This document shows positions 1 through 6,360 of a stretch of 7,716 bases of DNA, in pieces. The first letter of the stretch is position 1; each line of letters starts with the position of its first letter. The notes beneath the pieces were generated by a model that had not been told where the DNA came from, did no database searches, and saw only the letters and a list, made by a program, of their open reading frames with translations. This stretch comes from Bacteroidota bacterium (GTDB taxonomy: Bacteria > Bacteroidota > Ignavibacteria > UBA10030). A program made the translations under genes and the position numbers. Location of the stretch: assembly GCA_003453835.1 (NCBI GenBank), contig DMMN01000133.1, positions 1 through 7,716 of the forward strand. The letters are read 5' to 3'.

Positions 1-686
1 GCGATAACCGCCGGATTGCGCGGGTCGTCCTCCGGAATACCAGCCTCCACTTTGCCAACGAGGTCCGCGCCGACATCGGCAGCCTTTGTGTAGATGCCTC
101 CACCCAACTGAGCAAAGAGAGCGACAAAGCTCGCACCGAAACCATATCCGACGATCAGGAGCGGAATCTTCGTCACGTCCGCCGTGACATTCATCGATTC
201 GATGAGCCAGAAGAGGCCACCCACGCCCAGGAGACTCATAGCAACAACGAACAGGCCCGAAACGGCGCCTCCTCTTAGAGCGGTCTGCAGCGCGGAATTG
301 AGATTTTTCGTAGCGGCGGCCGCAGTCCGGATGTTCGCACGGATGGCCACCCACATTCCCATATATCCTGCTGCAACAGAACAGGCCGCACCAAGAGCGA
401 ATGACAGCGTCGTCCAGAATGCCAATGCTGCGGGACCTGCAGGATCATGTTCCGTTCCCGCACGAACAAATGCATAAAGGATATAGATGAGAGAAGCCAA
501 TGCCACCGCAAGATAGGCGATAGTCCGATTCTGCCTTCTCAGGAATGCCTCCGCACCGGTCTTGATTGCATCCGAGATCTCTCTCATCTTCTCAGATCCC
601 ACGTCGCGCCTCATGACGTCGCGAATGAGATAGACCGCGAAGAGAAGTCCGACAACACTGATCGAAAGTACGAGCGCTAATTCCAT
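1..686 (-). CDS. hppA: Membrane-bound ion-translocating pyrophosphatase, N-terminal third (partial)
   Basis: HppA is an integral membrane enzyme that hydrolyses cytoplasmic pyrophosphate to phosphate and uses the energy to pump H+ and/or Na+ out of the cytoplasm. The frame runs from ATG at 684-686 off the window edge, giving 228 residues of a protein usually near 650-800 residues. Visible family hallmarks are a first membrane helix (about 3-23), the helix with GAEAFLRRQ (44-52), and the PPi/Mg-binding signature GGGIYTKAADVGADLVGKVE at 195-214. This is followed by PEDDPRNPAVI (218-228), which in the family leads into the ADNVGDNVGD region. Identification is secure. The residues that separate K+-dependent from K+-independent enzymes lie outside the window, so the pumped ion cannot be assigned. 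Residue 193, just before the signature, is Gln where plant and Thermotoga enzymes have Arg. The gene lies 144 bp downstream of gltP on the same strand. Confidence 0.97.
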   Translation of the reverse strand, partial: MELALVLSISVVGLLFAVYLIRDVMRRDVGSEKMREISDAIKTGAEAFLRRQNRTIAYLAVALASLIYILYAFVRAGTEHDPAGPAALAFWTTLSFALGAACSVAAGYMGMWVAIRANIRTAAAATKNLNSALQTALRGGAVSGLFVVAMSLLGVGGLFWLIESMNVTADVTKIPLLIVGYGFGASFVALFAQLGGGIYTKAADVGADLVGKVEAGIPEDDPRNPAVI

Positions 687-830
687 AACCTGACGAGAAC
701 TCCTTCCAATGTAAAGTGAAGTGTTTAGGAATAGTGGTGTTGACTAATCGGGTTCTAAGTCGTCCATATTCAATGTTCCATCAGGATCACATTTGTCTGC
801 ATCGAATGACTGGCAACGTGCCCTCCGCCG
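687..830 (-). other. Spacer between gltP and hppA
   Basis: This 144-bp stretch has no ORF with support. Just after the gltP stop, the minus strand can form a weak stem (AGTGAC, overlapping the stop, with GTCATT) that encloses a small GGCA-CGT-TGCC hairpin. No T-tract follows, so a factor-independent terminator is not supported. The middle is AT-richer than the surrounding genes and is the likeliest place for a separate hppA promoter, but I see no convincing -35/-10 pair. Confidence 0.3.
700..705 (-). promoter_or_regulatory. Ribosome binding site of hppA, long spacing
   Basis: On the minus strand AAGGAG lies 13 nt upstream of the hppA ATG at 684-686. This is longer than the usual 5-9 nt, but no in-frame start codon lies closer, and the protein from this ATG begins as the family normally does, directly with a membrane helix. 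Confidence 0.55.
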
Positions 831-2060
831 TCACTGGATAGCGGAAACAAGCTCCGGGGCCGCTTGAAGCTCCCCTTCCCACCTGGCGATGACGACCGTT
901 GCAAGGCAGTTTCCAACGACGTTGATCGTGGTCCTCCCCATGTCGAGAATCTCGTCGACCCCGAGAATGACTGCCACTCCCTCTAACGGAAGCCCGAACG
1001 AGGCAAGAGTTCCTGCAAGAATAACAAGAGAGGCACGAGGCACTCCTGCGACTCCCTTGCTCGTGAGCATTAGGGTTAAGACCATAAGAAGTTGTTGTCC
1101 GAGAGTCAGATCAATACCTGCTGCCTGCGCAACAAAGACCGCGGCCAAAGACAAATAGAGCGAAGAACCGTCGAGATTGAAGCTATAGCCGGTCGGCATC
1201 ACGAACGCCACAATGCGTCTCGGCACCCCGAACGCCTCCATTGCCTGCATGGCTTTCGGGAGCGCCGCTTCGGAGCTCGTTGTGGAGAACGCGATCATAG
1301 CCGGCTCTTTCACCGTCGTAAGAAACTTCCTGATGGGAATGCGCGCAACAAGCATGATCGGTAAAAGGACAAGAACAACAAACACGGCGATGGCCACATA
1401 CATGGAAAGAATCAGCAGGCCGAGATTGATGAGCACAGACAGGCCTTTATGCCCGACCGTAACCGCTATTGCGGCACCCACCCCGATCGGCGCATATCGC
1501 ATCACAATGCCCGTGAATTTGAACATCGTCTCAGCCAGGGAGTCGCAGAACGAAAGCATCACCTTCCGTTTTTCTTCCCCGATCATCGCCAAACCGATAC
1601 TGAAGATGAGCGTGAACACGACGATCTGAAGAACTTCGCCTTCCGCTGCCGCCTGGATGAAATTCTGAGGAACAAGGTGTACAAGGACGTCCGAGAAGGA
1701 TTGTTGTTTGGCCGCGATTTCCGTTACAGGGGCTGCGGCCTCGAGATTTACCCCAACACCTGGCTGGATGGCATTCACCACCACCAGGCCAAGCGCCAAC
1801 GCGATGGTGGTGACGATCTCAAAATAGATGAGGGCTTTGAATCCCATCCGCCCTATCTGCTTCAGATCGCCGTGGCCTGCTATCCCCACGACAAGCGTGG
1901 CGAATATCAGAGGAGCGATGATGGACTTGATGAGTCTCAGGAAGATAGTGCTCAGCGGCTTGAGGCTTACGGCCGTCTCCGGCACAAGCCATCCAAGAGC
2001 CAATCCGATGGCCATCCCGATGAAGATCGATTGCGTTAGGGTCGGTTTTCTGATCTGCAC
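831..2060 (-). CDS. gltP: GltP-type glutamate/aspartate:cation symporter (DAACS family)
   Basis: This 409-residue inner-membrane transporter is predicted to import glutamate/aspartate with H+ or Na+. The fold is of the GltPh/EAAT type: about six N-terminal helices, then the transport core. Core motifs are the serine-rich hairpin HP1 STTSSEAALP (259-268), TM7 PTGYSFNLDGSSLY (289-302), HP2 TSKGVAGVP (333-341) and TM8 DEILDMGRTTINVVGN (369-384). Asp373 and Arg376 match the residues that bind the substrate amino group and side-chain carboxylate, which favours acidic amino acids over the C4-dicarboxylates taken by DctA. Asn384 replaces the Asp of archaeal GltPh but is, as I recall, normal in E. 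coli GltP and Bacillus GltT. The N-terminal segment TLVVGIAGHGDLKQIGRMG (55-73) also resembles E. coli GltP. The start is GTG at 2058-2060, with AGGGG 6 nt upstream. It follows gltS by 9 bp. The coupling ion is not determined by the sequence. Confidence 0.93.
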   Translation of the reverse strand: MQIRKPTLTQSIFIGMAIGLALGWLVPETAVSLKPLSTIFLRLIKSIIAPLIFATLVVGIAGHGDLKQIGRMGFKALIYFEIVTTIALALGLVVVNAIQPGVGVNLEAAAPVTEIAAKQQSFSDVLVHLVPQNFIQAAAEGEVLQIVVFTLIFSIGLAMIGEEKRKVMLSFCDSLAETMFKFTGIVMRYAPIGVGAAIAVTVGHKGLSVLINLGLLILSMYVAIAVFVVLVLLPIMLVARIPIRKFLTTVKEPAMIAFSTTSSEAALPKAMQAMEAFGVPRRIVAFVMPTGYSFNLDGSSLYLSLAAVFVAQAAGIDLTLGQQLLMVLTLMLTSKGVAGVPRASLVILAGTLASFGLPLEGVAVILGVDEILDMGRTTINVVGNCLATVVIARWEGELQAAPELVSAIQ

Positions 2061-2066
2061 TCCTAT

Positions 2067-2071
2067 CCCCT
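2067..2071 (-). promoter_or_regulatory. Ribosome binding site of gltP overlapping the gltS stop
   Basis: Minus-strand AGGGG sits 6 nt before the GTG start of gltP and shares its first bases with the TAG stop of gltS (2070-2072). It supports the GTG start and suggests that translation of the two symporters is coupled. Confidence 0.7.
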
Positions 2072-3296
2072 ATCTTAGCCAGTTAAGGAAGAACGTGATG
2101 ATCAACGCGTTTGTGAAGTCGATGAAAAAGGCCCCAACCATCGGGACGACGAGGAACGCCCGCGGAGCGGCACCATATTTAGTCACTAACGTCTTCATGT
2201 TTGCCACGGCGTTTGCCGTCGTCCCCATCACAAATCCGATGAAACCGCTCGCGATGACAGCCGATTCATAATCCTTGCCCATCACGCGGTACGAGATTGT
2301 CGCAGAGAACACGCCGACGACAAGCACCTGCGCGATGAGGATCACAAGAAGCGGCAAGAACAGATGAACGAGCTCCCACAGTCTGAGGTTCATCAAGGCA
2401 ACAGTGAGAAACACATTCAAGGAGATCGTGCCGATGATTTCCATTGCGGCCTGATCAATCTTCAGCCAGCCTTTGTAGTCGTCTATGTTTCGCAGGAGTG
2501 ACGCAACAAGCATTGCCCCGATGTACGCCGGCAACGTCCATCCGAGCGAATTAAAGTAGAAGCTGACGATTGATCCCAATCCCATCGCGATTGCTGCTAC
2601 GATCATGCTCAGCATCAAAGAGGAGTCTTCGCGATCAACCTCGACGGTTAGTACCGCCGGTTGAGAGTTGACAAGTGCCCCATTCGCTGAGCCGGAGGCG
2701 TGCCGATCCGGATGATGTCGTTTGATCAACCAGGTGCCAATTGGACCGCCGACGATTCCCCCACACACAATGCCAAAGGTCGCAGCCGTCATGGCAAGCG
2801 TATCCGCACCGACGACACCGGCTTCCTTGAACAGCGGAGCGAACGCCATCCCCGTCGCCGGTCCGCCGACCAACGTTACAGACCCAGCAATAACACCCAA
2901 GAAGACATTCACACCGAACGCGAGCGAAATCCCGACCCCCAGAAAATTTTGAACGAAGCAAAAAACCGTCGAGATGATCAAGAAGATGAGGACCTGGCTC
3001 CCCCCTTTCTTCAGTAACGGCAGGCTGGCGCTCATTCCTATGGTCGTGAAGAAGGCGACCATAAACAGCGGCTGTGCGGACGTATCGAACTCGATGTTCA
3101 GAACTCGATCCCTCGCAACAAGGACCAGCGCGGCGAAGAGCAGGCCGCCGACTACCGCTGACGGAATATTCAGCCGATCAAGAAAGCCAACTCTCCTTCG
3201 AATCAGCACGCCGGCATAATATACCACGGACGCCAGAGCGAGAGTCTGTATCAGATCGAGATTCACTATGGAGACTGTTGCATCGAGAGATGGCAT
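2070..3296 (-). CDS. gltS: GltS sodium/glutamate symporter (ESS family)
   Basis: GltS imports glutamate with Na+ across the inner membrane. The product is 408 residues, close to the 401 of E. coli GltS, and aligns with it by eye along most of its length. It is made of two similar membrane halves, each with a Gly-rich re-entrant loop: SVTLVGGPATG (139-149) in the first and GFVMGTTANAVANM (354-367) in the second. The C-terminal segment KYGAAPRAFLVVPMVGAFFID (373-393) is the strongest family signature. A hydrophilic stretch at about 192-225 separates the halves. The annotated start is ATG at 3294-3296, but no clear Shine-Dalgarno precedes it. An in-frame GTG at 3264-3266 (codon 11) would start exactly where E. 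coli GltS starts, so the first 10 residues are doubtful. It lies 23 bp after the APC permease and 9 bp before gltP, within one operon. Confidence 0.94.
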   Translation of the reverse strand: MPSLDATVSIVNLDLIQTLALASVVYYAGVLIRRRVGFLDRLNIPSAVVGGLLFAALVLVARDRVLNIEFDTSAQPLFMVAFFTTIGMSASLPLLKKGGSQVLIFLIISTVFCFVQNFLGVGISLAFGVNVFLGVIAGSVTLVGGPATGMAFAPLFKEAGVVGADTLAMTAATFGIVCGGIVGGPIGTWLIKRHHPDRHASGSANGALVNSQPAVLTVEVDREDSSLMLSMIVAAIAMGLGSIVSFYFNSLGWTLPAYIGAMLVASLLRNIDDYKGWLKIDQAAMEIIGTISLNVFLTVALMNLRLWELVHLFLPLLVILIAQVLVVGVFSATISYRVMGKDYESAVIASGFIGFVMGTTANAVANMKTLVTKYGAAPRAFLVVPMVGAFFIDFTNALIITFFLNWLR

Positions 3297-3319
3297 CGAG
3301 TCCGGTAGCAGGTGTCAGA

Positions 3320-4747
3320 TTACGACGACCCTTGTCGTCGCTTTGCCCAGTAGAAGTAGAATGGCAGCGAGATCAACAAGAGGACGATTCCAATGATGGC
3401 GTTGCGTGTATCCTCAAGAAACGTGTTTACAATGAACCAGGTCGCGATGGCCACGAACAGAAGAGTTGCATACGGATACGCCCAGGCCTTGTACGGACGA
3501 TTTGCATTCGGCATCTTCCGGCGCAGCACGATGACGCTCAGTGCCGTCAACGCATAAAAGAACCACGATCCGAAGACCACGTACGAAGTGATCTGATCAT
3601 ACGTTCCGCTCAGCGTCAGAATCATACCCCAGACACCCAACGTCACAATGGCAACAGATGGGCTATGATATCGCGGATGGACCCGCCCGAAGCTTTTCGC
3701 AAACGTCCCATCGGCGCCGGCGGCATAGATGGAACGGGGACCGCTGAGCAACATCCCATTCGTCGAACCGAACGTCGAGCAGAGAATACCAACGACCACA
3801 AGCGACGCTCCTACGGGACCGAGAACCGCCTCAGCCACGTCTGCAGCAATGCGGGGCGAACCCGGCATCACTCCAATCGGGACCGCATAAGCATACGCGA
3901 GGTTGGCGCCGAGATAGAGCGCTATGATCGCTAGTGTTCCAATCAACAAGGAGAGAGGGACGTTCCGTTGCGGATTCTTGAATTCCCCCGCCGTCAACGT
4001 CACATCGATCCAGCCGTCGTAGGCCCAGAGAGCTGATATCATCGCCAGACCAAACGCTGCGGTTAGCTCACCCGACCACGAGTCCGGCCACCACGGCAGG
4101 AAGTTCGATGAACTCCCCTTCCCCGAAAAGACGACGGCGAGTATCAGTCCCACCAGCGCCACCACTTTCGCGGTCGTGAAGATATTCATGACCCATCCAC
4201 CGAACTTCACCCCGCGAACATTGATGAAGGTGACGATGGCAATCGTCGTCATCGCGACGATCTGAACCCACCCGATTGCGAAGTGAAGGGGGTGACCAAA
4301 GAGCGACCACTCATAGCGAAAGAACGCGGCCTCTGGATTCAGGGCCGGGACAAAATAGCCAAGAAAAGTGGCAAAAGCGACAGCAATCGCCGCGGCGGAA
4401 CCCGCCTTATTGATGAAATAGTCGTTCCAACTAAAGAGGAAACCCCAGATGCGTCCGAAGCTCTGGCGGAGGTAAACGTAGGGACCTCCCGCTTGCGGTA
4501 GAACTGCGCTCAACTCAGCCATCGTCAGGGCTCCAAACAACGTCAGCATACCGGCGACAATCCAAACCAGCATGATCGGCCCCATCGCGTGGAGGTGGCC
4601 CGCGATGGTCGCCGGAACGAGAAAGATACCGGAGCCGATAATCACTCCCATATGGATCGCGATCCCCTCACGAAGGCCGAGCGCGCGCAAGAGCTGAGGC
4701 TTGGTGGAGTCTGCTCCCGTCGCTCCTTGAGTGAGTGTCTCGCTCAT
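3320..4747 (-). CDS. APC superfamily amino acid permease, LAT/SteT-like
   Basis: This 475-residue permease with about 12 membrane helices belongs to the amino acid-polyamine-organocation superfamily and imports or exchanges amino acids. TM1 carries the unwound substrate-binding motif IIGSGIF (36-42). TM2/TM3 have AELSAVLPQAGGPYVYLRQSFG (77-98). TM6 carries WAYDGW (241-246), followed by EFKNPQRNVP (255-264); the WAYDGW form is typical of the L-amino acid transporter branch, including bacterial SteT, a Ser/Thr exchanger. Substrate is not fixed by these motifs; neutral amino acids are the best guess. The start ATG (4745-4747) overlaps the stop of the CAT permease as ATGA and has GGAGGG 8 nt upstream. 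A perfect 7-bp inverted repeat covers its last codons. The gene lies 23 bp ahead of gltS. Confidence 0.9.
   Translation of the reverse strand: MSETLTQGATGADSTKPQLLRALGLREGIAIHMGVIIGSGIFLVPATIAGHLHAMGPIMLVWIVAGMLTLFGALTMAELSAVLPQAGGPYVYLRQSFGRIWGFLFSWNDYFINKAGSAAAIAVAFATFLGYFVPALNPEAAFFRYEWSLFGHPLHFAIGWVQIVAMTTIAIVTFINVRGVKFGGWVMNIFTTAKVVALVGLILAVVFSGKGSSSNFLPWWPDSWSGELTAAFGLAMISALWAYDGWIDVTLTAGEFKNPQRNVPLSLLIGTLAIIALYLGANLAYAYAVPIGVMPGSPRIAADVAEAVLGPVGASLVVVGILCSTFGSTNGMLLSGPRSIYAAGADGTFAKSFGRVHPRYHSPSVAIVTLGVWGMILTLSGTYDQITSYVVFGSWFFYALTALSVIVLRRKMPNANRPYKAWAYPYATLLFVAIATWFIVNTFLEDTRNAIIGIVLLLISLPFYFYWAKRRQGSS
3323..3340 (-). other. Inverted repeat at the 3' end of the APC permease gene
   Basis: On the minus strand CGACGAC-AAGG-GTCGTCG forms a perfect 7-bp stem with a 4-nt loop (plus a possible G-U closing pair), ending directly before the TAA stop codon. 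There is no T-tract, so it is not a standard terminator. In mRNA it would sit about 26 nt upstream of the gltS ATG and could affect RNA stability or ribosome access. It may also be a chance result of the Arg-Arg-Gln-Gly-Ser-Ser codons. Confidence 0.45.
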
Positions 4748-6282
4748 CGGGCGATCCCTCCATCCGCGGCACGTGTCCGGAGTTTACTCTTCCAAAATCC
4801 GTAAGAGAAGTAGATGACCAATCCAACCAGAAGCCAGATTCCAAACCGAATCCAGGTGACGGTGGGAAGTCCCATCATCAAGTAAATGCACATTGCGATA
4901 CCCAGCAACGGGACCCAGGGCACGAATGGCGTTTTGAACACGCGCGGTCTGTCTGGATCAGTGCGGCGCAGGATGATGATCCCCGCGTTCACGAGGACGA
5001 AGGCGAACAAGGTTCCGATGTTTGTCAACTCAACGATCTCGTTGATATTTGCAACGGCAGAGATTGCCGCCACTGCAACGCCGGTCCAAATCGTCGTAAC
5101 GTGCGGGGTCCGAAACTTTGGATGTACCTTTGTAAAATGTTTTGGCAGCAAGCCGTCGCGCGACATGGAAAAGAAGATGCGCGGCTGGCCAAGCTGGAAC
5201 ACGAGCAAAACGGCAGTCATCGAAATAACCGCACCGAACGAGACAATTCCTGCCGCCCAATTCAATCCGAGCCGGGCAAAGACCGCCGCGAGAGGATCGG
5301 CAACACCGAGCTGATTCCATGGCTCCATGCCTGTCAAGACCGCTGCCGTCGCCACGTAGATGATTGTGCACACAAGCAAAGAGCCGATGATTCCAATCGG
5401 CATGTCTCTCCCCGGATTGCGACACTCCTCAGCGGCAGTCGAGATGGCGTCAAACCCGATGAAGGCGAAAAAAATCAGACTGGCGCCGCTCCATACTCCG
5501 GCTAGTCCGTTCGGCATGAATGGAGTCCAGTTTTCCGGTTTGACGTAGAACGCTCCAACCCCGATGAAGAACAGAAGGATCACGATTTTCAGCGCGACCA
5601 TGATGTTGTTCGCACGAGCGGACTCCTTGATGCCGATGACAAGAATCCAGGTAACGGCCGCAACGATCACGATAGCGAGGAAATTGAAAATCAGCGGGAT
5701 GCCAAAAATGCTCGGATGATGTTGCCACGCTTCGAAGGGCAAAGCGATATTGAGGTCTACTTGACCACCGGCCGCGGCTACCGCCTCCGAGGCCTGATGA
5801 GCAGATCGATAGTCAACCGACAGCCAGGCGGGGATGTGCAAACCGAGGCCGTCTACTAACTGATGAAAATACGCGGCCCACGCAATCGCCACGGCCACGT
5901 TCCCTACTGCGTACTCAATGATGAGATCCCAACCGATGATCCACGCTACGACTTCTCCGAGCGTTGCGTACGAGTAGGTATAGGCGCTGCCGGAAATGGG
6001 GACAAGGGCGGCGAACTCTGCGTAGCAGAGTGCGCAGAACCCACACGCGACGGCCGTAATAATGAAGGAGAGCATGACGCCCGGCCCGGCTCCGGCATGG
6101 CTGGATCCGCCGGCCGCAGCGGTTCCGATGACGGCGAAGATTCCCGTGCCGATGATTGCACCGATCCCAAGGGAGATCAGATCGATCGCTCCCAATGATC
6201 GTTTGAGCCGCCCCTCGGTACCCAACTCCGCGTCCGCCTGGATTCTATCTAGGTCCTTCCTGCGAAGAAAGGAATTCGCCAT
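4744..6282 (-). CDS. Cationic amino acid transporter (CAT) family APC permease
   Basis: This 512-residue inner-membrane permease is related to bacterial YfnA/GkApcT and eukaryotic CAT proteins, which move amino acids, often with H+. The N-terminus has the family pattern RRKDLDRIQ (7-15), then LKRSLGAIDLISLGIGAIIGTGIF (26-49), with IGTGIF as the TM1 substrate motif. TM6 and the following loop read FFAFIGFDAISTAAEECRNP (271-290). Further motifs are GQPRIFFSMSRDGLLP (365-380) and a CAT-type C-terminal helical pair from TPFVPWVPLLG (451-461) to about 498. A hydrophilic loop at about 150-195, predicted outside the membrane, is rather long. The frame stays open upstream to a TTG at 6355-6357, but the ATG at 6280-6282 is chosen: it has AGGGAG 7 nt upstream, and homologues begin similarly. 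Substrate (basic or broader amino acids) is not determined. It overlaps the next permease gene by 4 bp. Confidence 0.93.
   Translation of the reverse strand: MANSFLRRKDLDRIQADAELGTEGRLKRSLGAIDLISLGIGAIIGTGIFAVIGTAAAGGSSHAGAGPGVMLSFIITAVACGFCALCYAEFAALVPISGSAYTYSYATLGEVVAWIIGWDLIIEYAVGNVAVAIAWAAYFHQLVDGLGLHIPAWLSVDYRSAHQASEAVAAAGGQVDLNIALPFEAWQHHPSIFGIPLIFNFLAIVIVAAVTWILVIGIKESARANNIMVALKIVILLFFIGVGAFYVKPENWTPFMPNGLAGVWSGASLIFFAFIGFDAISTAAEECRNPGRDMPIGIIGSLLVCTIIYVATAAVLTGMEPWNQLGVADPLAAVFARLGLNWAAGIVSFGAVISMTAVLLVFQLGQPRIFFSMSRDGLLPKHFTKVHPKFRTPHVTTIWTGVAVAAISAVANINEIVELTNIGTLFAFVLVNAGIIILRRTDPDRPRVFKTPFVPWVPLLGIAMCIYLMMGLPTVTWIRFGIWLLVGLVIYFSYGFWKSKLRTRAADGGIAR
4756..4761 (-). promoter_or_regulatory. 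Ribosome binding site of the LAT-like permease
   Basis: Minus-strand GGAGGG, inside the last codons of the CAT permease gene, lies 8 nt before the overlapping ATG start of the next permease. It supports that start and translational coupling of the two genes. Confidence 0.75.
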
Positions 6283-6289
6283 CGTGGTT

Positions 6290-6295
6290 CTCCCT
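6290..6295 (-). promoter_or_regulatory. Ribosome binding site that fixes the CAT permease start
   Basis: Minus-strand AGGGAG lies 7 nt before ATG at 6280-6282. It is the reason for preferring this start over the in-frame TTG 75 nt upstream, which would add a basic, non-conserved 25-residue extension. Confidence 0.8.
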
Positions 6296-6317
6296 GGGTT
6301 GAAGCAGGAACGAAGAA

Positions 6318-6355
6318 GCCGAGGTTGCTTGAGCACCTGGGCTTTTATTCTCGGC
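6318..6355 (-). other. Inverted repeat between lipoprotein and CAT permease genes
   Basis: On the minus strand GCCGAG (6350-6355) and CTCGGC (6318-6323) are perfect complements, separated by 26 nt. Three further pairs (AAG with CTT) are possible outside a 2-nt mismatch. A pyrimidine-rich run (TTCTTCGTTCCTG) follows, but it is not a true T-tract. It might be a weak partial terminator or RNA-processing site after the lipoprotein gene. The long loop makes this uncertain. Confidence 0.3.
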
Positions 6356-6360
6356 AACTT

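Noticed and set aside
785..794. CRP-like half-site AAATGTGATC (minus strand) upstream of hppA
   Set aside because: Only one half matches; the expected TCACA partner half is missing, and no clear promoter lies at a suitable distance.
907..909. Asn384 of GltP where archaeal GltPh has a Na+-coordinating Asp
   Set aside because: It looked like a lost ion-site residue, but the same Asn is, from memory, standard in E. coli GltP and Bacillus GltT, so it is a subfamily trait.
2635..2961. Minus-strand ORF inside gltS in another frame
   Set aside because: It is a frame shadow of gltS. The gltS frame is intact and matches the family along its full length.
3074..3934. Long plus-strand ORF (286 residues), with similar ones at 4735-5505 (256) and 1449-2039 (196)
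   Set aside because: They lie antisense to clearly recognised transporter genes. Their products are rich in Arg, His and Asp without any hydrophobic pattern or known motif, as expected from the antisense of membrane-protein codons.
6283..6357. N-terminal extension of the CAT permease from TTG at 6355-6357
   Set aside because: The ATG at 6280-6282 has a well-placed AGGGAG, and the extension is unlike CAT family N-termini.
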